Source of the DNA: Rutidosis leptorrhynchoides
Lineage: Eukaryota; Streptophyta; Magnoliopsida; Asterales; Asteraceae
DNA: 64,000 bases
Assembly (NCBI RefSeq): GCF_046630445.1
Contig: NC_092338.1
Coordinates: 339,039,001-339,103,000 of the forward strand
Reading direction: 5' to 3'
A model generated the notes under the pieces. It worked only from the letters and a program-made list of their open reading frames with translations, was not told where the DNA came from and did no database searches. Below, in pieces: positions 24,101 through 37,311 of this stretch. The stretch's first letter is position 1. Every line of letters begins with the position of its first letter. The position numbers and the translations under genes are program-made.

Positions 24101-25061
24101 TTCGCCTCTTGTTTCGTCCAAACACACCCTAAAGTCAGTCAAAGTTTGCGTCTGTCTTAGCCGGGTCTGAGTCGGTCAAAGTCAAGGTTGGTCATAGTTA
24201 GGTCAAAATTTTAATAATCTCATGCTCAAATTTTTGTGCCCAACGCATATGTTTGAAATATTTACGTTTTAAATAAATATAAAACTAAAAGTCAACGTCC
24301 GACTGAACCCCGAATCGACCGATTAATCGTTTCAAAGTCCTGACTGACTCGTCTACGTTTCTTGACTTTTCCAACTTTGCCTATAACTTATAATTAATAA
24401 TCCAAAGTTTGTCCCACTCATACAGAAAAGCCCAGATGATGAGGAAGAAGTTCCGAATAAAAAAATGACCGGATACGAGATGCGAAACTGTGTATCCGAG
24501 CCCGATTTCTCTCGAGCTACCGAAGAAGCCGAACCCAAATACTATAACCACAAAGATTCTAAACCACCAACACCTTTAAAGTCAACCATCACATCAATCA
24601 AAATCCCGAAAAAGGATGACATCATCATGGCCTTCAAGAAGAAAGAACCCGACCCGCCCAAACATGAACGCGAACCCGATAGCTCGTCAGATAACGAAGC
24701 TGAAGCCGCAGAGGAATTGTTGTCAAGTATAAAACTCATGGTTTCGAAACGAAACCTTTTTGATTTTGGTGAAGAAGTGTATGGTGATACAATACCTGAA
24801 GAGAAGATTATGAAGAGGATTAACTCGCATAAAGAAACAAAGTCGTTTCAGTTAGCTAAGCATCTTAGTTGTCAGTGGTCAACAGGGGCGGGCCCACGTA
24901 TTGGGTGTGTACGAGACTATCCAGAAGAGTTACAGTTTCAGGTTTTGGAGGAAGTGTGTTCTTGGAGATCGAGTCGTAGTCATCGTCGACAAAGAAGTGA
25001 TAGGAGGAAGAAAAGCTATTCTATGGACAATGTAAGCTTGTTTCATATTGAACCACCTTAA
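21175..25061 (+). CDS. IQM family calmodulin-binding protein
   Basis: IQM proteins bind calmodulin, mostly without calcium, through an IQ motif and act in plant stress, hormone and stomatal signalling. Exons read from splice sites and protein continuity: 21175-21368, 21479-21593, 22001-22066, 22146-22234, 22750-22837, 22936-23175, 23503-23604, 24426-25061. They sum to 1530 nt, giving 509 residues. The IQ motif is about residues 37-57 ([20 protein letters not shown]). The conserved body follows ([75 protein letters not shown]), and near the C-terminus [16 protein letters not shown]. All introns are GT-AG. The start is uncertain: an in-frame ATG at 21136 would add 13 residues. Length and domain order fit the family and no defect is seen. 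Which IQM paralogue it is was not determined. Confidence 0.93.
22507..22543. repeat. Near-perfect palindrome in IQM intron 4
   Basis: Arms TTTTCTAACGAC and GTCGTTAGAAAA (12 bp, exact) flank a CCCTTAGGG-centred core that is itself palindromic. It looks like a tiny foldback insertion. Confidence 0.8.
23780..24129. mobile_element. Tourist/PIF-Harbinger-type MITE in IQM intron 7
   Basis: A 350 bp unit with ends GGGTATGTTTGG and CCAAACACACCC, flanked by TAA on both sides (23777-23779, 24130-24132). It has no coding capacity and internal AAGCTTATGAGAGCTT-type repeats. The same family occurs at 33880-34742. Confidence 0.75.
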
Positions 25062-26045
25062 TTAATACTGTTACATTTCGATTTGATCTGATTTTATAAC
25101 AAATGTTGAAACTTCAGTTTATGATCTTTTGTAATAATATGTGTTAGTTACTTCTTTCCACTTCTGTGAAATGTAATCTGAAACAGTATTTTTTTTCTAA
25201 AGAAGGTGATATTTCCACATTTGATTTGATAGATCATTTCCCAAAATACCCTTATAAGTGTATATTAATTAGCTGAAGATAAAAGAAAATATGAAGGGTA
25301 TTTTGAGAAACTATGTAAAAAATTGGCGGATTAATCAGAATTGAATGTAAAAATATATCTATGTTATGTAAGGAAATTTTTTCCAACTTAATCAAATTGC
25401 TCATTTATAATTTATATTTAAATTTAAATTTATAATAAGTATCTTAACTAACACTTATGAATAGTAATTGAGTTACATCATACTGACATCACCTATTTTG
25501 TCATTTAGCTTTTTTTTTTCTTTCCAAAACTCTGTTTGTTCGGCCCAACGAAGTGGGCAAACCGGCCACTTCCTAGTTTGTACTACTATATAATAACAAA
25601 AATAACAACAAATAGGTACCTTGAAAATATCCCTTTAGTTATAGATTGATTTAATTTGTATTGTTATAGTACTTATTTGTATAAATACATACATCAACAT
25701 ACATACAAATATTGTTATATTATACAGTATATAAATTTATTCTTTATACTAGAGGTACACAGCTGTTTTTAGCCATATAAAAAGTTATTCGTGTACGTAA
25801 ACGGATAAGGTTTTGTAAGAGAGTTTTTTAAACTCAAATCTACACGGCATAACTGGGTTATCTTATCTGGTGACCGTTTCTGGCCCTTTTTCTCTGACCA
25901 CCCAAAGAAAAGGTTTTTCCTCTAACTACTTAATAAATTTTAGGCCTTTACAATTTTAATGATCATATGCACTCTCATAATCTATAATCCAAAAAGTCTT
26001 ATAACATTGTCCAATGCCTAGTAAAGTCAATCATAATCACTATTA
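25062..26045. other. 3' flank of the IQM gene and intergenic DNA
   Basis: The IQM 3' UTR probably occupies the first few hundred bases. A hairpin GAAGTGG/CCACTTC at 25550-25572 directly followed by CTAG and T resembles a Helitron 3' terminus. No gene seen. Confidence 0.4.
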
Positions 26046-26237
26046 GAGTGCTCCCAATAGAGACACTTCTCCATCTTAGTCCTCAGCGCCACATCAGCAC
26101 TTTCTTCCCACTTCTTTCTCAGGACTAAACCCAGAACTAAACACTACCAACCATGACACTCTTCCTTCCTTTTTTTTTAATTTTTAATTTTTTATTTATT
26201 CAAAAATAAAATTAATTTAGTTAGATATATTATAGAT

Positions 26238-26498
26238 AACGAGCTAAATGCAGGATACGCTGCTGATGGTTACGCCAGGTCTCGTGGTGTTGGTGCTTGT
26301 GTTGTCACGTTCACCGTTGGTGGACTTAGTGTAATCAATGCGATAGCTGGTGCCTATAGTGAGAATATTCCTGTTATTTGTATCGTTGGTGGACCGAATT
26401 CAAATGATTATGGGAAAAATAGAATTATTCATCATACAACCGGGTTGCAGGATTTTAGCCAGGAATTTCAGTGTTTTCGGACAGTCACTTGCTATCAG
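26238..26498 (+). pseudogene. Pyruvate decarboxylase gene fragment
   Basis: 87 uninterrupted codons, beginning [17 protein letters not shown] and passing through [21 protein letters not shown] to [15 protein letters not shown], match the N-terminal thiamine-diphosphate-binding domain of plant pyruvate decarboxylase. The glutamate of [12 protein letters not shown] is the residue that in this family activates the cofactor. Neither a start codon nor the other exons are present. The piece may end at an original exon edge after CYQ. It is a captured fragment and not a functional gene. The open frame suggests recent capture or chance preservation. Confidence 0.85.
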
Positions 26499-26841
26499 TT
26501 ACATATAAATAAAGCTTTCTGTTTTAATATCCTTTTTTATTTATTTATTTATATTTATTGTTGATATATGATCAAGTGATTTGCACAAGTTATTGTAGAA
26601 CTAGAAAAAATACTGACCGCGCGTTGCGGCGGTTGTATTTGGATATACGTTGCTTAGCACCTAATATACCTAACGACATGCGCTTTGTGGTGGAATATTT
26701 TAACATCTTTTATGAAACTAATATTGAGAGTAATAAACTGAGAAAAAAATTACAAAAAATTGCATTAGGACTCGAATTCAGGTTTTTTCGTTACAAACTT
26801 ATGAACTTACCACTTGCGCTACTCATCAATTTGATAATTAG

Positions 26842-27675
<834 letters not shown>

Positions 27676-28286
27676 TATATAAATATAAATTATATAATTT
27701 ATCCAATGTGTTTTCCTTGAAAAAAAAAGTTCCGTTTCAAATATAATTAGTTGCGTTTTGTTCGTAAAATTATTGCAAGTTGAACGGTGATGACGGAGAA
27801 ACCTAATTCGCAGCGAAAAAAGATAAATCACGTAAAACAAAATTGGGTGAAAGTTATTTAATGATTATTATATAAATAGAAAAGTTATACCTTTTATCCC
27901 TAAAAGTTAAACTTTCTATACCTTTTACACCTCAAAAGTTTCACCTTTTACCCTGCAATTTTATGGCCCTTGACTCTTTCTTCCCCTGACCAAAACGCAA
28001 AACTTAGGGTACTTAAACGACCAAAATATTGATGACATTTAGTAGATATTGAAATATATATAAAAAATACAAAAATTAAAAATCTAAGAATTAATCAAAT
28101 ATCACAAATATAAATTAAAATAAAAAATGACGAGATTACTTTTGGCCACAACAAAAGTGGGACCGACAATAATAATAATAAATCAAAAATATCCCTATCC
28201 CCAACTTTCATCTTCTAGATATATACCTATACATATATACAGTCACATATATACACAATTTTCAGCCATTTTCATGGCTTTTAAGC

Positions 28287-28317
<31 letters not shown>

Positions 28318-28480
28318 TTAATTCTCCGTCCGACCGTCCACAAATATGATCAAAAAGCACGAAATGGGAGATGCTTGGCTGGGCGAGCATGTGGGCGAGA
28401 CCCTGGGCGGTCCGCTGCCATCGGCGCCCAGGTGGGCGGTGGCCTGGGCGGCCCCCAGGGCGGGTACGTTGGGAGCACTC

Positions 28481-28714
28481 TTAGATTTCTAGTAAGAAAA
28501 TCAAATATTGAAGACCAAGTAGCCAACTTTCATATTCTTTTTAGTTAAAAAAAAAAGAAAAAAAAAAGAAGAAAAAAAAGGCAACTCTAGTTCAAGTCTC
28601 ACTATGCATACAGAAAGGATAATTTTTACATTTTAGAAGCCATTACTTGGCTGTAAATCACTCATTATACTGAAAAATAATAAATGTAACAGGACTGAGA
28701 AAAATAATAAAAAA
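28481..28714. other. 3' flank of the HST gene
   Basis: A-rich tract at 28548-28580. Probable 3' UTR of HST in the right half. Nothing else. Confidence 0.4.
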
Positions 28715-31700
28715 TCATATGAAAGGAAATATGATGTACTCTGAATAAAACAGATTCCATATAAATCGGTAGTACCCAGCTATCGCCTCCTGCAGCGTGT
28801 GTAAAATATGACATTTCAGTGCAGAATATACAAGTCACTACTCACTGATTAAAGATTAAACTGCATCTATAAGTGTGTTAATATATAAAACAAAATTATC
28901 GTCAAGTATTACCTGGGTGTAATTTGCACGCTCAAGGATCCATGCCTGCATCAAATAGTTGTTCCATGAGTTGATGCAAAGTTATCCGTATGATATAAAC
29001 AAGTTGTAAAGTTATAAATTTGATCTGAAAAAGGTTGAAACAATAGGATGAAATTATAAAGATTAAACAAAACCTGGTAAATCAAACAGGAAGCTAAGAT
29101 GGAATGTAATGGTATCATCAAGCTGCTCCTGAAAGCCTGCATTTCATTACTCACAATTATAAAATAATTTGTAATTGTAATTGTAATTGTAACTGTAATT
29201 ATAATTGTAATGCATATTAAAAAGAAAAAATTAATATATGGATGCCTTGTACTACTCGTAATATAAATAAGTCAGATTATAAGAAAAAAGGTTCCAAAGC
29301 CACTTAAAGAGTAACCTCCTAACTAATTTTTATAAATCATATTATATTATTTTAAAATAATATCATCTATTGAATCAAATATGAAATACGGTATCTTTTT
29401 AGAAAATGGACAAAAAAGTGTTATGGGTCAACTGACCCATTTTTACCCGCTACCCAACGCAACCTGTTTTTACATTTTACACCTCTACGGAGTGGGTTTT
29501 CACCTGAGGCATGTAAACTGCTGCAACGATGGACCCAATATAATTGATCAGCAGAAGTCCTGACCCTATTAATGCAATGTTTCTTACACCAAGTTTTGTA
29601 GCAAAAGTAGATATTTGGAACCTGGGAAATGAAATTATAAATGTAATGAAACAAGTTAACAGGAAATCGATGATTATAACCACAAAAGATGTTCAAATGC
29701 AAGTAAGTGTAGAATAATTACTTGCCGGGACTTACTTTCGGTCACCCTCTACATCAGGAAGATCTTTAGTAATGGCAATGACTAAAGCAAATAATGTAAC
29801 GAATGTTGTGATAAAAGCCACTGCTGAGCTGTACAGAATCAACATCAAATTATGTAACTAATATTGTTATCATGAAAACCATTTGAAGTGGCAGACAGAT
29901 GAGAAAGATATATTCGTATTTGTTATGTATAATATAATAATATCTGAATATTTGATATTTGATAAAGAGACTGCTTCTAGAAAGGCCTCCGGCAGTCTTA
30001 TTCTGTTAGTTTTTACTTTTTGTAATCTATTAATCATATTGAATGCATTGATAAATCATAAAAAAAAAAAAAAAATGCAATGTTGCTGATCAACCCAACC
30101 CATTTACAACATTTGTTAGAACATGACAAAAATTGACCCAACCTGTTGTTTTGGCATTAGTACATCACATAATCAGCCTGAACCGCCCATTTTCCACCTT
30201 TAAGTGCTGTCAATTTTCATGCGATAAAGGGGATGAAACATTAAGAAATATAAAGTAATTAACCTCCATTGAAATGTTAGTCCCAGAGCTGCTCTAACCG
30301 CATAATATACACCAAAATTTAGAAGAAAACCTCTCACCTGAAGAAGATACATTTTTTATCATAAAAAAGTGTCCAATATCATCCCTATTTACAATCAAAT
30401 GTATTAATAATCTTTTATAAGAGGGTCTTGTTGTGATACATAAGTATTGGATGCAATCATCCATTAAAATTTTTAGCCTTTTATAGTGTTTTACTTTGCA
30501 CCTTGGTTTTTAAACGACCGATTCAAGACACAGGTAGATACAAAGCAAATTAAGACCCTCTAAGTTGAACCAAATGAGTAAAGAAGGACTCGTATTGGCA
30601 ACTAAAGTTTACAATTTTTTTAATGTTAGATGGTTTTTTCTGACTTAACTAATATGAACTTGAACCAAGTTTGTTTACCGTTTTGTGCATTTAGCCATAA
30701 TTTGAAATGCAACTAGTTTACTACAAACACCAAAAATGAAATGGAAAAGGAGAAAATAAAGAGTACCGTTGCGATGATGAGAAACGCAACAACAGGAAAT
30801 CTCTTCATTCGAAGAGGCGGAACGGAATAAATGGTGCCCAAAAAAAGACCGAAAGAATAAAGTGAGGTGATGAACGGGCCAAAGTTCATCGCAACAATAA
30901 CAACACCTACAACTGCAAATGCTAACACCAAAAACCATGCTGACTGGACCGAAAGATCTCCAGCCGCAATAGGTAGATACGGCTTGTTGACCCTGAAAGT
31001 CAAACCAGAGTCAATTAAAAAAAAAATCAAAACAAATCTGTATCGAGAATGCTACAATTATTCATACGGGACTATGATTTAATGTAAAAATTGTGTATAT
31101 GGTACAGGTTATGTGCTTACTTATCAATACCGATATCATAGATCTGATTAATGCCGACTATATAACCATTTCCACATATTAAAGCTACAAGACCCGAAAA
31201 TGCCTTGAGCAAAAGTGACCACTGAATCAAGTTCGGGTTTTCAAGTAGTGCTCTCGTTACTAAAGACCTATTAAGAAATCGAGTTATCAGTTTAGATGCT
31301 ATAAATTTTGTAACAAGTGGACATAAATCAGTTATAACTTGTAAATTGTTACACTGATCCCAACGCTGTTCCGCGTATAGTATGGGGTCTTAGAAACCTC
31401 CAAAATGCATCTTTAAAGTCTGCAACTTTATTTAACGCCGGACCCGATCCAGCAGAACCAACTTGACTGCAAGCCTGTTGATCAAAATAAATTTATAATA
31501 AATCAAGAAAAACAAAAACAAAGTCAAATTTTATTCGAGGAATGCTGATTGCAACTACATTTATCTATGCAAATGAGCAGTCATTCGATGGCACTAAATA
31601 TCAGCCCCAATTTGTAATGCAAAGCAACGAAAACCCTAAAATAAATTAAAACAAAAAATGGGAATAAGCAAATATAACAGTACTTAACAGCTAAATTACT

Positions 31701-32121
31701 TAAGTACAGCAAATAATCATACAATTTTGAAGTTTTGTAAGCTCAATTATCTAAATTCAACCTTGAAAATAGATAAGGAACTGAAATTCATACCAGCTAA
31801 TGAATTAATTAGTTAATTAATTAATTAATTAAATGAATAAAAGGATGGATGAGTATATAAAAAATATACCTTGATGGAGAATTGGTTTGGGTTTTTGTAA
31901 AGTAGGAATCTTGATGATGAGGTTTTTGTTATGTTAGAGTAGAAGATATTGGTTTTCAAAGTAGAAGTATTAGAGAATTTGCATTTGGTGGGATTATTGA
32001 AATTTTTAAGAAAAAGGGGTGATTTTTTGATGTAATGTGAAGAAGATGAAGATGAGGGTGATGATGATGATGATGACGTATGAGTATGAAGTTGTGGAAG
32101 CGATGAAGAAGATAACTCCAT
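28715..32121 (-). CDS. HST: Homogentisate solanesyltransferase, plastid
   Basis: A UbiA-family membrane prenyltransferase that joins solanesyl diphosphate to homogentisate with decarboxylation, the committed step to plastoquinone-9 at the plastid envelope. Exons (high to low): 31870-32121, 31353-31474, 31121-31267, 30767-30992, 30264-30337, 29736-29828, 29504-29621, 29074-29136, 28913-28945, 28715-28789. They sum to 1203 nt, 400 residues; all introns are GT-AG. Residues 1-84 are a Ser/Thr/Lys/Asn-rich plastid transit region. The prenyl-diphosphate motifs are N165..D169..D173 ([17 protein letters not shown]) and K295-D296..D299...D303 (KDLPDVEGD). The stretches [41 protein letters not shown] and [17 protein letters not shown] favour HST over the tocopherol phytyltransferase. 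The ending [18 protein letters not shown] is complete. It looks intact and runs tail to tail with the IQM gene. Confidence 0.95.
29168..29211. repeat. TAATTG minisatellite in HST intron
   Basis: About seven imperfect TAATTG units in the intron between 29136 and 29504. Confidence 0.8.
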
Positions 32122-32681
32122 TGGTTGTGAGGGGGAGAATCAAACTGCTATTTCCTACTGCTGCCTTTTGTTTCTTTCTTTTCCTATTTTTTTTCCAGTA
32201 ATAATAATAACGAGATATGAAACGGCTCGCGCTTCGTTGCGGCTGCGTTCGAGCCACTATGCATTTATAATCGTTTAGTTGTGGGTCATAGGTTAATATT
32301 ATATGTTAGAATTAACATAAGAATGAATATACATAATGGTACTAACCTCAAATCAACATATATATGAATATATCAATAATAAGTAATAATTAATAATTAA
32401 TAATTAATAATAATTATAATAAGAAGAAGAATGCTCATTAATAATTAATGAAAAACATTCATATGTTAGAATCTACATGCGGGTTGCTCCAGGAAATGAT
32501 TTGGTTTTACTTAAACAGAAATTCATTTTGTACTAAGTTCATTGTCATCGTTCTCAATCCCTCTCAATTCCATTGTCCACTAAGTCAGCTAAATTCTATT
32601 TTATAGCGTTTCTTTTCAGAGATGTATCAATTTAATGATCATTAATAGTTATCAAATAACATGTAGTAAAAGACGCTAGTT
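32122..32681. other. HST 5' flank and promoter region
   Basis: A T/C-rich leader (32150-32205) just upstream of the HST start, then AATAATTA low-complexity repeats (32380-32450). A CG-rich GGCTCGCGCTTCGTTGCGGC patch lies at about 32223-32242. No clear TATA box was chosen. Confidence 0.35.
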
Positions 32682-32692
32682 AAAAAGTATTA

Positions 32693-32866
32693 TAAGAAGG
32701 CTTCGATGCTCCCGATTCCTACTTCAATTGTTTATATTCCAATATGTCCATTCGCTCCGTTATTGTTCATACATTGTATAGTTTGAATGTAGGGCCTTGT
32801 AACGATACATTCTATAAGTTATAATAATACTTTTTGCTTTTCAAAAAAAAAAAAAAAAAAAAAAAA
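32693..32866 (+). mobile_element. Retroposed A-tailed fragment, probable LINE 3' end
   Basis: About 150 bp ending in TTTTTGCTTTTC and a run of 24 A (32843-32866). It is flanked by AAAAAGTATTA at 32682-32692 and 32862-32872, the usual sign of target-primed reverse transcription. The end sequence is typical of plant L1 3' tails, but a short processed transcript is also possible. Confidence 0.6.
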
Positions 32867-33059
32867 GTATTAGATAGCCAACTTTTATTTAGGAAGAAAA
32901 TATATTAAAATTAAGGTTATGTCAAGTTAAAAAAAAATTAAAAATTCAAATCAATAAAAAGTTCAAAACTTGAAAGTATATCTATTATAGAAAATAAACA
33001 CTTAAGAAATAAGTTAACAATTAAAAAGGGGGGAAAAAGTCATAACATGCTATTCATAT

Positions 33060-33495
33060 GGACATGGAGTTACAAATATGAGTAAGTGGTGAGATTGTAG
33101 TTTTACTTAACCAAACTATAATATTCTCCACTTCTTTTAGTATATAAGATAGAAAGTACATCTATTTTAGAAAATAAACATTTAAGAAATAAGTTAAAAA
33201 TTAAAAAGGGGAAAAAAAGTCATAACATGCTATTCATATGGACATGGAGGAGTTACAAATATGAGTAAGTGGTGAGATTGTAGTTTTACTTAACAAACTA
33301 CAACATTCTCCACTTCTTTCAGTATATAAGATAAATAAATATGAGTAAGTGGTGAGATTGTAGTTTTACTTAATCAAACTACAACATTCTCCACTTCTTT
33401 TAGTATATAAGATAAAAATGAGTAAGTGGTGAGATTGTAGTTTTACTTAATCAAACTACAACATTCTCCACTTCTTTTAGTATATAAGATAAATA
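33060..33495. repeat. Tandem repeats with a roughly 80-180 bp unit
   Basis: ATGAGTAAGTGGTGAGATTG, then TAGTTTTACTTAA and ATTCTCCACTTCTTT, recurs four times (about 33075, 33260, 33340, 33417). The first two copies also share a longer upstream part (TCATAACATGCTATTCATAT) found at 33040 and 33221. Confidence 0.85.
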
Positions 33496-33530
33496 AATAA
33501 ATAAATAAATAAATTAATAAATTAATTAAT

Positions 33531-33627
33531 TGCCAATGAGGCCTTGCTTCATTGGTATCCATGGATTCGAGAGTGACCCATGTTCGAGTCTAACAACTAA
33601 CCTCGCCTTTCAAAAAAAAAAAAAAAA
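33531..33627 (+). mobile_element. SINE-like insertion
   Basis: A short body with an A-box-like TTGCTTCATTGG (about 33544-33555) and B-box-like GTTCGAGTC (33572-33580) ends in a run of 16 A. ATTAATTAAT lies on both sides and can be a target duplication, though that sequence is simple. Confidence 0.5.
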
Positions 33628-33879
33628 TTAATTAATTAATTAACGATTAACGATAAATGCATGGACTAATGAATTGTGTATGAAAATCATGATAATAAAA
33701 GATACCAAAAGCCTAAAAGTATATTGTCATGTTAGTTTACGAGTGAAAAAGGCCGCACGTTTCGGTAGGGAAAAAAATCGTAATCGTAATTTAGAAATAA
33801 ATAGAAAACACAAAATTTCTAACGTCAAGTCAGCATGTTATAAGAGTGTGATTGAATAAAATTAGTTGGAGATGAAGTT

Positions 33880-34742
33880 TGTAGCTGGAGCTGGAGCTTA
33901 TGGTGAAGCTGGTAATTGGAGCTTATTATATAAGTGTTTGATAAACTAGTTGAAACTTATTTTTCAGTTCCTAAGCTCTACTTTTTTTTCATAAGCTACT
34001 AGAAGTAGCTTATTTTTCTAGAGCTTGTGATTTTCATAAGCTCTACTTTTTATGGGTATGTTTGGCAAAACTAGCTGGTAGTTGAAGCTGAAAGTTAGAA
34101 GCTGAAAGCTGTTAGTTGGTAGCTGTTAGCTGGTAGCTGAAAGTTGAAAGCTGAAGCTTTTTAGATGTATTTAGGTGTTTGACAATGTAACTGAAGCTGT
34201 TATTAACATGATAAAATGACTAAAAAGGACACGATTAAAAAAACACTTAAATAAAACATTAACTAACAAAATTAACAAAAAAAGAAAAAAAGGGATGCAC
34301 CGATTCACATTTATAATATTATTTTATTATATACAAAATAAAACAAATTAAAAATGTACATCTTATCTTAATATATTCATTATAATGTGTAGATTAAACA
34401 ACATATGACGACAAAAAAGAATAAAGTCTGGAAACATGTTTGAAGGATATATGGGTAATTAAGATTGCAAACGCTCTTGAAAAATTTACAAACGCTAATA
34501 AGAAGAGCGTTTAACTTTGGAGCTTTTTGTCAACTCCTAAAAGCTTTAAGCACGTATAATCAAACGAAGCTTTTTTATTATACAAGAGCTTTTTTTAAAA
34601 GCTAAAAACTCTAAAAAGCTTTAAAAAGCTCTCTCCCAAACATAGTCTATATCTACCAAACAAAGCTTATAACGTGAAGCTTACTAAAATCACAAGCTCA
34701 AGCTCCTATAAGTTCTCATAAGCTCTTCCGTCAAACACACCC
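33880..34742. mobile_element. MITE of the Tourist type, left end decayed, with nested MITE
   Basis: The right end CAAACACACCC is followed by TAA (34743-34745). The body shares AGCTTATG/CATAAGCT repeats with the MITE at 23780. The left terminus is not clear. It is interrupted by a second element at 34054. Confidence 0.55.
34054..34647. mobile_element. Nested MITE
   Basis: Ends GGGTATGTTTGG and CCAAACATAGTC, flanked by TAT on both sides. AGCTG-rich left and AAAGCTTTAAAAAGCT-rich right subterminal parts. No coding. Confidence 0.5.
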
Positions 34743-34787
34743 TAAGAATAAATTAGATTTTTTATTTTTTATTTGGTTAACGACGGT

Positions 34788-35307
34788 TGTGACGCCCCGT
34801 ACAAAATCAACGTGTACGGATCATCAACAACAGTTCCATTACAAGATACAATACTACATGCTGTTTTAAAACAAGTTTTGCATTCATGAAAAGGTGACGT
34901 CTTTACCAACGTCAAGTGTTTTATAAAGATAACGTGCTCCTACGAATAGAAAGCATTAACATAAGTACGTGACACAAAGGTCATTACAAAGCCATTGTTC
35001 AAATGTAACATAAGTTGTGAATGCAAAGTAAAAGTTCCATTCTTGAGACATCTCTAAATAATGCAGCGGAAATCTAACACAGCGAGTCTGTAACAGCGAG
35101 TCTAACACCAAGACTATAACAGCAAGTCTAACAGCGGAGGCAACAACGTCTAAGCACCTGAGAAATACATGCTTAAAAAGTCAACACGAATATTGGTGAG
35201 CTATAGTTTGTTTGTAATCAGTAATGTAATGTAGACCACGAGATTTCAGTGCTTCAAATCAGCATTTCAAAACAGTATGATAAAGTATATGTTTAACCGT
35301 GGGCACC
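34788..35307 (-). repeat. Partial Tekay-like LTR, cut by the Athila-like insertion
   Basis: Starts TGTGACGCCCCGTAC and follows the LTR at 15957 through GCATTCAT, GTGACACA(A/G)AGGTCATTACA and CACCTGAGAAA to CCGTGGGCACC, where the TGATGTCAAAGC end of the next element begins. The rest of this LTR should lie right of the window. Confidence 0.8.
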
Positions 35308-37296
35308 TGATGTCAAAGCAGAGGGGTATAAAATACTATTAAATTTTTGCAGGAAAAACTATTAAATACGATACAATTTTATACAAGATATTTATTTATT
35401 TATAGAATGGATATACTTAAACCTTGCTACAACACTTATAGGCAGTGTACCTAATCGTACAGTAGTGTAGTTTTTAGTAAGTCCGGTTCGTTCCACAGGG
35501 AAATCTTTAAACAAAGCTCAACGCTATATTAGTTTACTTTTATAAAAATACAAATATATATATAAGTAATATTATTATTATAAAGGGGAGTTTTTACCGT
35601 TTAATGACCGGTTTGTCGATTTTAAAACTTTAGTTGCAGTTAAAACCTAATGTAAAATATTAAATAAATAAAAGACTTAATTCAAAGCGTAAAGTAAATA
35701 ATGATAATGAAATTGCGAATAATAAAAGTGCGATAAAATAAAATTGCGATAATTAAAAAATACGATAATTAAAAGTGCGATTAAATAACAATAAATAAAA
35801 GTGCGATAATTAGAAGTGCAATTAAATATAAAATAAAGGAAATTAAATATGAAATAAAAGAATTATGCTTATTTAAACTTCCGTAATCATGATGTTTGAC
35901 ATGTTGATTTTAGTTTTATGCCCATGGGTTAATTGTCCTTTGTCCTGGATTATTTAATATGTCCGTCTGGTTTTTGTCCATAACAGTCCATCAGTCATAA
36001 ATATAAAGTGCAAGTGTCCTCATCAAATTATTCTTATACCCGAAGTTAAATATTCCAACTAATTGGGGATTCGAATTGTAACAAGGTTTTAATACTTTGT
36101 TTAATGAATACACCAGGTTATCGACTACGTGTAAACCAAGGTTTTACTACTTTGTTAACAATTACACCAATTACCCTTGAATGTAATTTCACCCCTGTTT
36201 TAATTATTCTAGTGGCTATTAATCCATTCCCGTGTCCGGTTAAATGAACGATTATTCGTACATATAAATACCCCGCCCATCGTGTCCGATCGAGTGTATA
36301 TGGTAATTTATAGGGACGCCCAATTGTAAATCTTTATATTAACATTAACAAACTATCATTTAGTTAAACAAATATAAAGCCCATTAATAGCCCATAGTCT
36401 AATTTCCACAAGTGTCGTTCTTTTGTCCAAACCCCAATTATGGTACAAAGCCCAATTACCCAATTTTAGTAATTAGCCCAACATCATGATTACTTCGTTT
36501 TAAATAAGCATAATAATAACTTAGCTACGAGACATTAATATAAAAAGGTTGAACATAACTTACAATGATTAAAAATAGCGTAGCGTTACACGGACAGAAT
36601 TTCGACTTACACCCTTACAACATTCGCTAACATACCCTTATTATTAGAATTATAATTAAAATTAAAATATAAATTATATATATATATATAAATTTTACGT
36701 ATGATAAGAGAAGAGAAAGATATAGAATATATTTTGCGATCAGAATTCGGTTGGCTTTATAGGGATTTTTGATTTTTGGGGCTCCGCGACTCGCGGTGAA
36801 TTTTGCCTTCAAACTCCGCGAGTTGCGGAGTTTGAAATTCCAGCTCACATCTTGGAGTCTTTCTCTGCCGACGGTTTTTATTATATATATAATATATATA
36901 TAATTAATATAATTAATTATATATTATATTATATTTATATACATAGTTAACTTGTAATTTTTAGTCCGTTGCGTCGAGCGTTGAGAGTTGACTCTGGTCC
37001 CGGTTCCGGATTTTCGAACGTCCTTGCGTACAATTTTATATTTTGTATTTTGCGTTTTGAATCTTGTACTCTTGTAATTTCGAGACGTTTCTTATCAATA
37101 ATTGGAACCTCTTTGATTGTCTTTTGTACTTTTGAGCTTTTTGGTCGTTTGCGTCTTCAATTCGTCGAATCTGTCTTTTGTCTTCACCTTTTATTATTTA
37201 AACGAATATCACTTGTAAATAGAACAATTGCAACTAAAAGCTTGTCTTTCTTGAGGAATAATGCTATGAAATATATGTTCGTTTTTAGCATTATCA
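35308..37296 (-). repeat. 3' LTR of the Athila-like element
   Basis: 1989 bp, TGATGTCAAAGC...GCATTATCA. It holds GCGATAATTAAA-type short repeats (about 35690-35840) and a pair of GC-rich palindromes (36782-36830). Confidence 0.9.
36782..36830. repeat. GC-rich palindrome pair, copy in 3' LTR
   Basis: CTCCGCGACTCGCGG (36782-36796) and CTCCGCGAGTTGCGGAG (36814-36830). It stands out in AT-rich DNA. The same paired arrangement occurs at 41539 and 62862. Confidence 0.75.
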
Positions 37297-37311
37297 AATA
37301 TTCCCACACTT
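37297..37311 (-). other. Polypurine tract of the Athila-like element
   Basis: Minus-strand AAGTGTGGGAATATT directly upstream of the 3' LTR. Confidence 0.65.

Noticed and set aside
30675-31082. Additional frames overlapping the HST exon at 30767-30992
   Set aside because: They are other-frame readings of the HST exon and its introns.
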